Positions 52,022 to 60,245 of a DNA stretch of 64,000 nt are shown here, one piece after another. Each line of letters begins with the position of its first letter. Positions within the stretch are counted from its first letter, which is position 1. Source of the DNA: Novimethylophilus sp036504375 (GTDB lineage Bacteria > Pseudomonadota > Gammaproteobacteria > Burkholderiales > Methylophilaceae); contig NZ_DASXVH010000027.1 of NCBI RefSeq assembly GCF_036504375.1, positions 1 through 64,000 of the forward strand. Reading direction: 5' to 3'. The notes under the pieces were generated by a model that was not told where the DNA came from, ran no database searches, and saw only the letters and a list, made by a program, of their open reading frames with translations. A program made the translations under genes and the position numbers.

Positions 52022-53731
52022 ATGTCCGAATCCAGAAGAAAAATGCGCCTGGGCGAATTGATGATGCAGCAGGGTCTGATCAGCCAGGACCAGTTGCGCA
52101 TCGCCTTGATGGAACAAGGCCAGAACAATATCCCGCTCGGACGCCAGCTGGTCCGGCTGGGTTTCGTCACCGAGGCGATGGTGCGCGACTTGGTGGCGCA
52201 TACCATCGGACAGGAAAGCGTCGACCTCGCCTCCGTGATCGCCGATGTCGAAGCGCTCAAACTGGTGCCTGAGGAATTCGCCCGCCGTCACCGCTTGCTG
52301 CCGATCGCCTATGAAGCTGCCGGCCAATCGCTGGTAGTGGCGATGGCGGATATGTTCAACGTGATGGCGCTGGACCAGCTGCGCGCCATACTGGGCGATC
52401 AGATCCAGATTCAGCCGGTACTCGCGGGCGAAGCCCAGCTCGAAGAGCACATCGACCAGTTCTACGGCTACGAACTCTCCGTCGACGGCATCCTGCGCGA
52501 AATCGAGACCGGCGAAATCGACTATGGCAGCCTGCAAACCGCCGCCGGCGAAGAATATACCCAGCCGGTGGTGCGCCTGGTAGGCGCATTATTGATGGAT
52601 GCGGTGAAACGCGGCGCCTCGGACCTCCATTTCGAGCCGGAATACGCTTTTTTGCGCATCCGTTACCGTGTCGATGGGGTGCTGCAGCAGATCCGCAGCC
52701 TGCATAAAACCTATTGGCCCGGCATTGCGGTACGGCTCAAGGTCATCAGTGGCATGGATATCGCCGAAACCCGCGCTCCGCAGGACGGCCGGCTGAGCAT
52801 CACACTGTGCGGGCGCACCATCGATTTCCGCGTTGCCAGCCACCCCACCATCCACGGCGAAAACATCGTGCTGCGCGTGCTCGACCGTGAAAAATCCATC
52901 ATTACTTTCGAAAATATGGGCCTGCGCCCCGCAGTGCTGGATCAGCTCAAGGTGATGATGGCGCGGCCCGAGGGCATACTCATCGTCACCGGCCCCACCG
53001 GCAGCGGCAAGACGACCACGCTGTATTCGCTGCTGTCCTTCCTCAACGACGAAACAGTCAATATCATGACGCTGGAAGACCCAGTGGAATATCCGGTCAC
53101 GATGATGCGGCAAACCTCGGTGGCGGAGGCGCATAAAGTGGATTTCGCCACCGGCATCCGCTCCATCATGCGCCAGGACCCCGACATCATCCTGGTGGGC
53201 GAGATGCGCGACCATGAAACCGCAGAAATGGCATTCCGCGCCGCGATGACCGGGCACCAGGTGTTCTCGACGTTGCACACCAATTCCGCGCTCGGTACTT
53301 TTCCGCGCCTGCTGGATATCGGTATTTCATCCGACATCATGTCCGGCAACATCATAGGCGTAGTCGCGCAGCGCCTGGTCCGCGTGCTCTGCGTGCATTG
53401 CAAGGAGGCCTATCAACCGAGCGAGGAAGAATGCCAGTTGCTGGCGCTCGACCAAGGCGCGGTGCACACAAGAATCTACCATCCTGTGGGATGCAAGCGC
53501 TGCAATTACACCGGCTATAAAGGACGCATGGCGATCATCGAGCTTTTGCGCATCGATGCCGAACTGGATTCCCTCATCGCGCGCCGCGCGCACCTGGACG
53601 AACTGCGACAGGCCGCTGCCGCCAAAGGCTTCATCACGCTGGCCGAGGACGGCATCCGCCGCATCGTCGAAGGCGTCACCGGCCTGGCTGAAGTCTCGCG
53701 CGTAGTGGATCTCACCGGCAGGCTGCACTAG
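52022..53731 (+). CDS. mshE: MSHA-type pilus assembly ATPase MshE
   Basis: This cytoplasmic GspE/PilB-family ATPase drives pilus extension. I chose the ATG at 52022 (569 residues), the start of the conserved MRLGELMMQQGLISQDQL. An N-terminal MshEN-type domain (c-di-GMP-binding in MshE family members) occupies about 1-160. Walker A GPTGSGKT is near residue 324. Asp-box, Walker B (ILVGEMRD) and a tetracysteine zinc motif (CVHC near 457, CKRC further on) follow. It is 96 bp downstream of mshN and 13 bp upstream of mshG. Confidence 0.93.
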   Translation: MSESRRKMRLGELMMQQGLISQDQLRIALMEQGQNNIPLGRQLVRLGFVTEAMVRDLVAHTIGQESVDLASVIADVEALKLVPEEFARRHRLLPIAYEAAGQSLVVAMADMFNVMALDQLRAILGDQIQIQPVLAGEAQLEEHIDQFYGYELSVDGILREIETGEIDYGSLQTAAGEEYTQPVVRLVGALLMDAVKRGASDLHFEPEYAFLRIRYRVDGVLQQIRSLHKTYWPGIAVRLKVISGMDIAETRAPQDGRLSITLCGRTIDFRVASHPTIHGENIVLRVLDREKSIITFENMGLRPAVLDQLKVMMARPEGILIVTGPTGSGKTTTLYSLLSFLNDETVNIMTLEDPVEYPVTMMRQTSVAEAHKVDFATGIRSIMRQDPDIILVGEMRDHETAEMAFRAAMTGHQVFSTLHTNSALGTFPRLLDIGISSDIMSGNIIGVVAQRLVRVLCVHCKEAYQPSEEECQLLALDQGAVHTRIYHPVGCKRCNYTGYKGRMAIIELLRIDAELDSLIARRAHLDELRQAAAAKGFITLAEDGIRRIVEGVTGLAEVSRVVDLTGRLH

Positions 53732-53744
53732 CCGTTTCATAGCC

Positions 53745-54950
53745 ATGCCGGTCTTCCTTTACAAGGCAGTCGATCCAGCCGGCAAATCTGCGCGAGGTCA
53801 GATGGAAGCCTTCAACGATGTCGATCTGGAATTGCGCCTCAAGCGCATGGGGCTGGACCTGGTCACGTTCCGTTCTGCCAAGAAACAGCAGAGCCTGTTC
53901 GGCGGCCTCAGCGTCAGCCTGCAGGATCTCATCATGTTCTGCTTCCAGATGGAGCAGCTGACGCGGGCAGGGGTACCGGTGCTGGAAGGGCTGGCCGATT
54001 TGCGTGACAGCACGCCCAACCCGGCATTCCGCGAAATCATCGGTCAACTGGTTTCCGCGGTGGAAGGCGGCTTGCTGATATCCCAGGCGATGGCGCAGCA
54101 TCCCAAGATTTTCAATAACGTCTTCGTCAGCCTGGTGAAGGCCGGCGAGCAAACCGGAAAACTGGCGGAGGTCTTCGACAATCTGGCGTCTACGCTGAAA
54201 TGGCAGGATGAGTTGATGGCCCAGACCAAACGGCTATTGGCGTACCCGCTGTTCGTGATGGTCGTGGTGTTGGGAGCGACCGCTTTCCTGATGACCTATC
54301 TGGTGCCGCAAATGGTGGGATTTCTCAAGAACATGGGGCAGGAAGTGCCATTGCAGACCAAGATCATGATTGCGGTTTCCAATGCCATGGTGCAATGGTG
54401 GTGGCTGTTTCTAACCATACCCGTGCTGGCCTTCATCGGCGTGTCGATAGCGATCAAGCAAAATCCGGAAGCTCGCTACCGTTTCGACTATCTTAAGCTG
54501 CACCTGCCTATCACCGGCATCGTCATGCAAAAAATCCTCATGGCGCGCTTTGCCCGCTATTTTGCCTTGATGTATCAGACCGGCATCCCCATCCTCGACG
54601 CCATCAAGACTTGCCAGGATATCGTCGACAACCGCGTGGTGGCGGATGGCCTGGAGCGCGCCCACCAGCAGATCAATGCCGGCGAGAGCATGAGCGAAAG
54701 CTTTCATAATCTTGGCCTGTTTCCGCCGCTGGTGGTCCGCATGATCCGGGTCGGCGAAGGCACGGGGGCACTGGATGCCGCACTGCTCAACATCAGCTAC
54801 TTTTATGACCGCGACGTAAAGGATGCCGTCGAAAAAATGCTGAAGATGCTGGAGCCCACACTGACTATCGTACTGGGCGCGCTGTTGGCGATGATTATGT
54901 TTTCGGTGCTTGGACCGGTGTACGACTCGCTGTCCAAGATGAAGTTTTAA
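53745..54950 (+). CDS. mshG: pilus inner-membrane platform protein MshG (PilC/GspF family)
   Basis: The 401-residue polytopic protein anchors the extension ATPase and pilin subunits. It contains the two repeated T2SSF domains (about 65-190 and 265-390, for example FCFQMEQLTRAGVPVLEGL and ARYFALMYQTGIPILDAI). Three membrane helices are apparent, at about 165-190, 220-240 and 368-390. It begins MPVFLYKAVDPAGKSARGQM like other PilC/GspF members. Confidence 0.93.
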   Translation: MPVFLYKAVDPAGKSARGQMEAFNDVDLELRLKRMGLDLVTFRSAKKQQSLFGGLSVSLQDLIMFCFQMEQLTRAGVPVLEGLADLRDSTPNPAFREIIGQLVSAVEGGLLISQAMAQHPKIFNNVFVSLVKAGEQTGKLAEVFDNLASTLKWQDELMAQTKRLLAYPLFVMVVVLGATAFLMTYLVPQMVGFLKNMGQEVPLQTKIMIAVSNAMVQWWWLFLTIPVLAFIGVSIAIKQNPEARYRFDYLKLHLPITGIVMQKILMARFARYFALMYQTGIPILDAIKTCQDIVDNRVVADGLERAHQQINAGESMSESFHNLGLFPPLVVRMIRVGEGTGALDAALLNISYFYDRDVKDAVEKMLKMLEPTLTIVLGALLAMIMFSVLGPVYDSLSKMKF

Positions 54951-54988
54951 TTGATAAACATGGCCTTGAGCGCTATCCTTGATTTGAC

Positions 54989-56569
54989 ATGATTTCAAAA
55001 ATAGTTATCTGTGTCACCGCCAAGCAAGCCAGCGTCGGTCTGTGGCGCTTAAAACGTCTGTGTTCCTGCACGATCTTTACCAATGATGAAGCCGGGCATA
55101 ACGATTTCCGCCTGTTCCTGCGCCATCACGCCGACGTCCCGATCCATCTGATCGTCGACACGGTCGAGGAAGACTTCCGGCTGGAAACCCTGCCGCACGC
55201 ATCGGGCGGCGCGCGCCAGGAAATAGTCGAACGCAAGCTCAACCAGCTCTACCGCAACACCGGCTATCGCACTGCGTTGTTTGTCGGCCGTGAAGCGGAC
55301 AAACGCCGCGACGACCGGTTTTTGCTGATGTCCCTGACCAATCCCGATATCACCACTCCCTGGGCTGCCGCCATCGAGGATCTGCAAGCGCCTTTGGCAG
55401 GGGTTTATTTGCTGCCCATTGTCAGTCAGCTATTGGCCAAGACGCTCAAGCTAAAAACACCGGATTTACTGCTGATGACAAGGCAGAGCACGGGACTGCG
55501 CCAGACTTACTTTTCCGGCGGGCACCTGCGAATAAGCCGTCTTACGCCACTGGCCGGCATGGACGAGCGTCAGATCGAACAGCTTTACGCCAACGAAACT
55601 GAAAAAACCCGGCTGTATCTGATCAGCCTGCGCATGATCACGCGCGATAGCCGGCTGCAACTGGTGTTTCCCACCGCAGACGCAGTGGATGACAAATTCT
55701 GCCCGCGGCTGGAAAGCAGCCAGGGCGTGAGCTGCGAAGTGATCGATCCGGCAGAACTGGCACAGCGCTGCGGATTGGAGGTGAAGCTGCTGCAACAGTA
55801 TCCCGATCTCCTGCACATGCACGCCCTGGCCAGCCACAGCCCCATCGGCAATCTGGCCCCTGCCAAGCAAACCCGGCATTACCAATTGCACAAACTGCGT
55901 AGCGGCATCAATCTGACCGCGACGTTGTGCATTTCCATCGCAGCCATCATCGCCGGCGCCAACCTGTTGATTGCCGCCAACCTGGGCCGGCAGTTAAAGG
56001 CGGCGGCAGCCGAAACCCAGCATCAGGAACGGCTCTACGCCGAGGTGGCGCAAAATTTCCCGAAAACCTCGCTGCCGGGGAGCGATCTTAAAACCGCGAC
56101 TGAAATGGCCGGCAAAATCCGCGAACTCAACCGTACGCCGCAGCGCATGATGAAAGCCGTGAGCGCAGCCGTGGATGCCCAGCCGGAAATCATGCTTAAC
56201 CGCATGCGCTGGAAGCTGACCGAAGACCCCAATACCCGGGATGAGGAAGAAAAAGGAACGGGAACGAATGGCAATAACCAGCCGATTGCGCCGCCGGTAA
56301 CGCCCAATGGTTTTTACGAAATCGCCTTTATTGATGGCGAGATCAGCAATTTTAACGGCGACTACCGCTATGCGCTGGAAAGCGTGAATCGGCTGGTCGA
56401 AGGGCTGAAACAGAACAAGTCCGTCGAGCAGGTCGCCATCCTGCAGCAGCCGGTCAACACCAGTTCGCTCGCCAATCTCCAAGGCAGCACGCTGGATGAG
56501 CAGGCGCAACAGCTGCCGGCGGCGCAGTTCAAGATCAAACTCATCCTCAAGCCAGAGGCGGCCAAATGA
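54989..56569 (+). CDS. fused MshI/PilN-like pilus biogenesis protein
   Basis: The 526-residue protein has an N-terminal part (about 1-290) with an actin-like/GspL-type secondary structure pattern and no visible catalytic motif. One membrane helix follows (about 310-330, TATLCISIAAIIAGANLLIAAN). The periplasmic coiled-coil and ferredoxin-like region (about 335-526) resembles PilN. It ends 4 bp inside the next gene (ATGA), which is PilO-like. It most likely combines the PilM/PilN or MshI role in the alignment complex. Length and detailed homology could not be checked. Confidence 0.65.
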   Translation: MISKIVICVTAKQASVGLWRLKRLCSCTIFTNDEAGHNDFRLFLRHHADVPIHLIVDTVEEDFRLETLPHASGGARQEIVERKLNQLYRNTGYRTALFVGREADKRRDDRFLLMSLTNPDITTPWAAAIEDLQAPLAGVYLLPIVSQLLAKTLKLKTPDLLLMTRQSTGLRQTYFSGGHLRISRLTPLAGMDERQIEQLYANETEKTRLYLISLRMITRDSRLQLVFPTADAVDDKFCPRLESSQGVSCEVIDPAELAQRCGLEVKLLQQYPDLLHMHALASHSPIGNLAPAKQTRHYQLHKLRSGINLTATLCISIAAIIAGANLLIAANLGRQLKAAAAETQHQERLYAEVAQNFPKTSLPGSDLKTATEMAGKIRELNRTPQRMMKAVSAAVDAQPEIMLNRMRWKLTEDPNTRDEEEKGTGTNGNNQPIAPPVTPNGFYEIAFIDGEISNFNGDYRYALESVNRLVEGLKQNKSVEQVAILQQPVNTSSLANLQGSTLDEQAQQLPAAQFKIKLILKPEAAK

Positions 56570-57186
56570 AATTTACCGCCCACGACTGGCGCAAGCTGCA
56601 ATTGCCGCTGATCACCTTCGGCGTGGCGCTGATCATTGCCACCTTGCTCTATGCCTCCACCGATACCCGCAAACTCAAGGTGCAACAACTACTGCAAACA
56701 CAGCAAAATGCGCTTAACCAGGCTCGCCAGCGCTATCAAACCTCCGGCACGGAAAAAGACGCTATCGTCAAATACTTGCCTGCCTACCAGCAGCTCATCA
56801 AGCGCGGCTTTGTCGGCGAAGAGCAGCGTGTGCGCTGGATCAGCGACTTGCGTGACATCAACATGCGCTACAAGCTTTTCGGCATCAGCTACGACATAGA
56901 CGCCCAGCAGGATGACAAGACCATGCAGACGCTCAACCCCGGCAATTTCAAACTGCACCGCTCGGTGATGAGGCTCAGCTTCGCGATGCTGCATGAATAC
57001 GATTTGCTTACTTTGCTGCAGGCGCTGAAAAACGGCGAAGGCAGTCCGCCTTTCATATTGCGCGACTGCGTCATCACCCGGATAACCAGCGGCAAGCACA
57101 CCAAATTTGTTCCCAACCTCAACACCATCTGCGAATTGGACTGGCTGACCATCACCGAACCGCAGAACGGGGGAAACAAACCATGA
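56566..57186 (+). CDS. PilO/MshJ-like alignment protein
   Basis: The 206-residue membrane protein has a single helix at about residues 12-32 (LPLITFGVALIIATLLYAS). A coiled coil follows (about 35-75), then a compact periplasmic alpha/beta domain. This layout matches PilO/MshJ, which with PilN bridges the inner-membrane platform and secretin. It overlaps both neighbours by ATGA (upstream at 56566, downstream at 57183), so three alignment-complex genes are coupled. No individual motif is diagnostic; topology and context carry the call. Confidence 0.68.
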   Translation: MKFTAHDWRKLQLPLITFGVALIIATLLYASTDTRKLKVQQLLQTQQNALNQARQRYQTSGTEKDAIVKYLPAYQQLIKRGFVGEEQRVRWISDLRDINMRYKLFGISYDIDAQQDDKTMQTLNPGNFKLHRSVMRLSFAMLHEYDLLTLLQALKNGEGSPPFILRDCVITRITSGKHTKFVPNLNTICELDWLTITEPQNGGNKP

Positions 57187-57743
57187 CGCGGCTACCGGGA
57201 ATCCTTCTCTGCATTCTGCCGATGCTGGCCTTGGCCGACAATGGAGGTATCGGCCGGCTGTTTTTAAGCCCTGCCGAGCGGGCCTCGCTGGACGCCATAC
57301 GCCAGAACAGCAAGCCCCCGGAGAAAATCGTCAATGCCGATGAAACTCACGATGGGGAAAAGGATATCGCGCCCGATGCGCCCGCCCCGGCTACCCCGGT
57401 CGTTACCGTGCGCGGGTATGTCAAACGCAGCGACGGCAAGGGCACGGTTTGGGTCAACGGCCTGCCGCTATCGGAAAAGACGACCGCAAAAGACTTTGAG
57501 GTTGGCCGCCTACGCGGCGATACCGACCAGGTGCAAATAAGACTTTCCCGCACCGGGCAGACCGTCAGCATCAAGGCGGGACAAAGTTTCGATCCGGCGA
57601 GCGGCAAGGTCGTGCAGAATTTGCAGGATCTGCCACGCTCTCCTTCAGCCGGTTCCTCTGGCGTTCAAAAGCCGACCGGAGCGGCAAAGATGCCAGAAAA
57701 ATCACCGCCTGACCCGGCTGCCGATATGCCGAAAAGACCCTGA
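57183..57743 (+). CDS. PilP/MshK-like periplasmic pilus protein
   Basis: The 186-residue exported protein has a signal peptide (about 1-18, cleavage after LPMLALA). An acidic linker follows (about 55-75), then a small beta-rich domain (about 75-135, VVTVRGYVKRSDGKGTVWVN). The tail is Pro/Ser-rich. The central beta domain resembles the HR-type motif seen in PilP/GspC/MshK. It is coupled to the PilO-like gene and precedes the pilin-like genes by 13 bp. Confidence 0.58.
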   Translation: MTRLPGILLCILPMLALADNGGIGRLFLSPAERASLDAIRQNSKPPEKIVNADETHDGEKDIAPDAPAPATPVVTVRGYVKRSDGKGTVWVNGLPLSEKTTAKDFEVGRLRGDTDQVQIRLSRTGQTVSIKAGQSFDPASGKVVQNLQDLPRSPSAGSSGVQKPTGAAKMPEKSPPDPAADMPKRP

Positions 57744-57756
57744 TTGGGGGTTGATC

Positions 57757-58797
57757 ATGGCCAAGCGGCAAATCAGTCTGCAGTCCCAGCACGGCGTGAC
57801 GCTTATCATGCTGGTGTTTTTGGTTGGATTGGCTATAGCGGCTTATCTAGTACATGCACTGGATGCCAATGCAGTCAAAATTGAGCGGGATAAAAAGACT
57901 GTTGCAGCGTTGGCGGAGGCGAAGGCGGCATTGGTTGGATGGTCGGCTGGACATCCCACTATGCCGAGTACATTGCCTTGTCCTGATACAAATAATACGG
58001 GCAGCTCTGGCGCATGTACCGCAACGGCTGGCCTTATTGGTCGCCTGCCATGGAAAACACTCGGAATCAATGACTTGAGAGACGGCAGCGGCGAGTGTTT
58101 GTGGTATGCGCTTTCTCCTTTGTACCGGAATACCATAATAGTTGCCAACAGGACTTCCAACAAAATCAACAGCACCATTCCCGGCACGATCACAATCAAG
58201 GGGGCGGATGGTATTAATTTTCCCGCGCCGGTCATCGCCGTCATCATCGCGCCTGGTTCGCCATTGACGGGGCAGGATCGTAGCGGTGCCGGCAGCACGG
58301 TATGCGGAGGCAACACCACGGCCAGCAATTATCTTGATATTACCCAAGGAATTGATAATTCAACCGGCAATGTTTCTGGGAGCAATTATACTTTCATTGC
58401 AGGCGCGGCTTCTGACACTTTTAACGACCGGCTTATCTACATTACTGCCGATGAATTTTACCTGACGGTGAGAAAACGCATGGTCAAGGAAATATTGGGA
58501 AATGTTGCGGTACATGCCGGCCCTGTAAAATATTTTGACACTAACATTTACTATCCTTGCCCGGCGGCAACACCCGCGGGGAGTTCGGACTGTTCGCGCA
58601 CGTCAGGCTTTGTCAACAATTCCGGAATGGGGCTGCAATACGCAGCGCTCGGCTCTTGGTTGGCTAATAACGATTGGTTTGCTCTGGCAACTTATTCCTA
58701 CCCTTCTTTTTTCCATGTCAAGATAACGCTGGCCGATGCCTTGGGAAGCTATTCCTGCGACGCAACTTTGAACATATTCACTTGTGCCTCACCTTGA
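57757..58797 (+). CDS. pilin-like protein lacking Glu5 (MshP/PilX-type)
   Basis: The 346-residue protein begins (ATG 57757, GGGGG Shine-Dalgarno nearby) with a basic leader ending in Gly. A long hydrophobic helix follows (VTLIMLVFLVGLAIAAYLV, residues 13-31). Residue +5 after the Gly is Met, not the Glu of most type IV pilins, as in PilX/GspK-type tip pilins. The large C-terminal domain has paired cysteines and LPCPD (near 71). It shares LPCPD and GRLPWKTLGIND with the next gene product, so the two are paralogues. Codons are more AT-rich than in neighbouring genes. Confidence 0.72.
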   Translation: MAKRQISLQSQHGVTLIMLVFLVGLAIAAYLVHALDANAVKIERDKKTVAALAEAKAALVGWSAGHPTMPSTLPCPDTNNTGSSGACTATAGLIGRLPWKTLGINDLRDGSGECLWYALSPLYRNTIIVANRTSNKINSTIPGTITIKGADGINFPAPVIAVIIAPGSPLTGQDRSGAGSTVCGGNTTASNYLDITQGIDNSTGNVSGSNYTFIAGAASDTFNDRLIYITADEFYLTVRKRMVKEILGNVAVHAGPVKYFDTNIYYPCPAATPAGSSDCSRTSGFVNNSGMGLQYAALGSWLANNDWFALATYSYPSFFHVKITLADALGSYSCDATLNIFTCASP

Positions 58798-58800
58798 GCC

Positions 58801-59493
58801 ATGACACACCAGCATACATTAATAAAAGGCTTTACCTTGGTCGAGATGGCCGTGGTTCTGGTTATTGTCGGCTTGATGCTGGGCGGATTGCTGGCACCTT
58901 TGTCGGCGCAAATAGAGCAGAAAAATCGCGAAGAAACCCGGATCATTCTGGATGAGGCCAAGGAGGCATTGATAGGGTTTGCCATGGCGAAGAAATACTT
59001 ACCTTGCCCGGATGCAAACGCAATTCCCGCCGGAACCGAAGGGGCACGCAATGCCGGAAATCAATGTGTAAATCCTGAGGGAACACTCCCTTGGCAAACC
59101 CTGGGAGTGCGAGGGATAGATGCATGGGGACGATATATTCATTACCGCGTCACACCTGTTTTTACGGACAACAACAGCTTTTTCAGTTTAGCTTCGACAG
59201 GTGGCATTACTGTTAAAAGCGACACTGGAACTTTGACAACTGCTGCAGTAGCAGTGTTGCTATCGTACGGCCCGAATGGGTATGGCGGTATCAATACAAT
59301 TCAAGCGACCCCTAGTAATCAAATGCCGTCGCCGACGGGCGCGGATGAGATAGAAAATACAAACCAAAATACAACATTTATCATCCACGCACCTGTTCCA
59401 CAAGGCTCTGCCAATGAGTTTGACGATAGCCTTGTTTGGTTGCCGGCAAATATCCTATTTAACCGCATGGTCGCCGCCGGTAGGCTACCCTGA
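58801..59493 (+). CDS. type IV prepilin-like protein
   Basis: The 230-residue protein has a class III (prepilin peptidase) leader ending KG followed by FTLVEM with Glu5, then a long hydrophobic helix (MAVVLVIVGLMLGGLLAPL). The C-terminal part has the LPCPD motif (near 63) and a LPWQTLGVRGID segment that also appears in the upstream pilin-like protein. It begins 3 bp after that gene and ends 3 bp before moeB. It is too large for a compact major pilin but could be a subunit of the pilus or of its tip. Confidence 0.82.
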   Translation: MTHQHTLIKGFTLVEMAVVLVIVGLMLGGLLAPLSAQIEQKNREETRIILDEAKEALIGFAMAKKYLPCPDANAIPAGTEGARNAGNQCVNPEGTLPWQTLGVRGIDAWGRYIHYRVTPVFTDNNSFFSLASTGGITVKSDTGTLTTAAVAVLLSYGPNGYGGINTIQATPSNQMPSPTGADEIENTNQNTTFIIHAPVPQGSANEFDDSLVWLPANILFNRMVAAGRLP

Positions 59494-59496
59494 ATT

Positions 59497-60243
59497 ATGA
59501 ACGACAACCAACTCCTCCGTTACAGCCGCCACATCCTGTTGCCGCAGATTGCTTACGAAGGGCAGGAAAAGCTCTCGCAGTCTCACGCGCTGATCGTCGG
59601 CGCCGGCGGCTTGGGCTCGCCCGTTGCGCTGTATCTCGGCGCGGGCGGCGTGGGCAAACTGACGATTTGCGACTACGACGACGTCGACATGACCAATCTC
59701 CAGCGCCAGGTCATCCATAACACCGCGGCCATCGGCGTCAACAAGGCGATTTCCGCGCAGCAGTCATTGCAGGCGATCAACCCCGAAATCAGCGTGACGC
59801 CCATTCCGCGCAGATCGACGGAGGAAGGATTGCTGCAACTGGCCGAAACGGCGGACGTGGTGATAGATTGCAGCGATAATTTCCGTACGCGCTATGCCCT
59901 CAACCGCATCTGCGTGCGGCTGAGAAAACCCTTGGTTTCCGGCGCAGCCATCGGTTTCGAGGGCCAGGTCACGGTTTTCGACATGCGGCATGACGATAGT
60001 CCCTGCTATCACTGCCTGTTCCCCGACATGGACACCGACAGCGAGATGCGCTGTGCGGAAAACGGCGTGTTTGCGCCGCTGGTAGGCATAATAGGCACGG
60101 TGCAGGCGGCGGAGGCGATGAAATTGCTGTTGGGCATCGGCGAAAGTCTGCAAGGGCGGCTGCTGCTGCTCGACTGCACGACCATGGAATGGCGCAGCAT
60201 CCGCCTCAAACGCGACCCTGCCTGTAGCGTCTGCGGCCGCTAG
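59497..60243 (+). CDS. moeB: MoeB/ThiF adenylyltransferase (E1-like)
   Basis: MoeB/ThiF adenylates the C-terminal glycine of MoaD or ThiS for sulfur transfer. The 248 residues have the nucleotide-binding loop VGAGGLGSPVALYLGAGGVG (about 31-50), YDDVDMTNLQRQ and DCSDNF. Two zinc CxxC pairs are present (CYHC near 169 and CSVC near 245). Start and spacing place it 3 bp downstream of the prepilin gene and probably on the same transcript. thiS and thiG are 18 kb away in the window, so ThiS may be one partner. Confidence 0.93.
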   Translation: MNDNQLLRYSRHILLPQIAYEGQEKLSQSHALIVGAGGLGSPVALYLGAGGVGKLTICDYDDVDMTNLQRQVIHNTAAIGVNKAISAQQSLQAINPEISVTPIPRRSTEEGLLQLAETADVVIDCSDNFRTRYALNRICVRLRKPLVSGAAIGFEGQVTVFDMRHDDSPCYHCLFPDMDTDSEMRCAENGVFAPLVGIIGTVQAAEAMKLLLGIGESLQGRLLLLDCTTMEWRSIRLKRDPACSVCGR

Positions 60244-60245
60244 GC

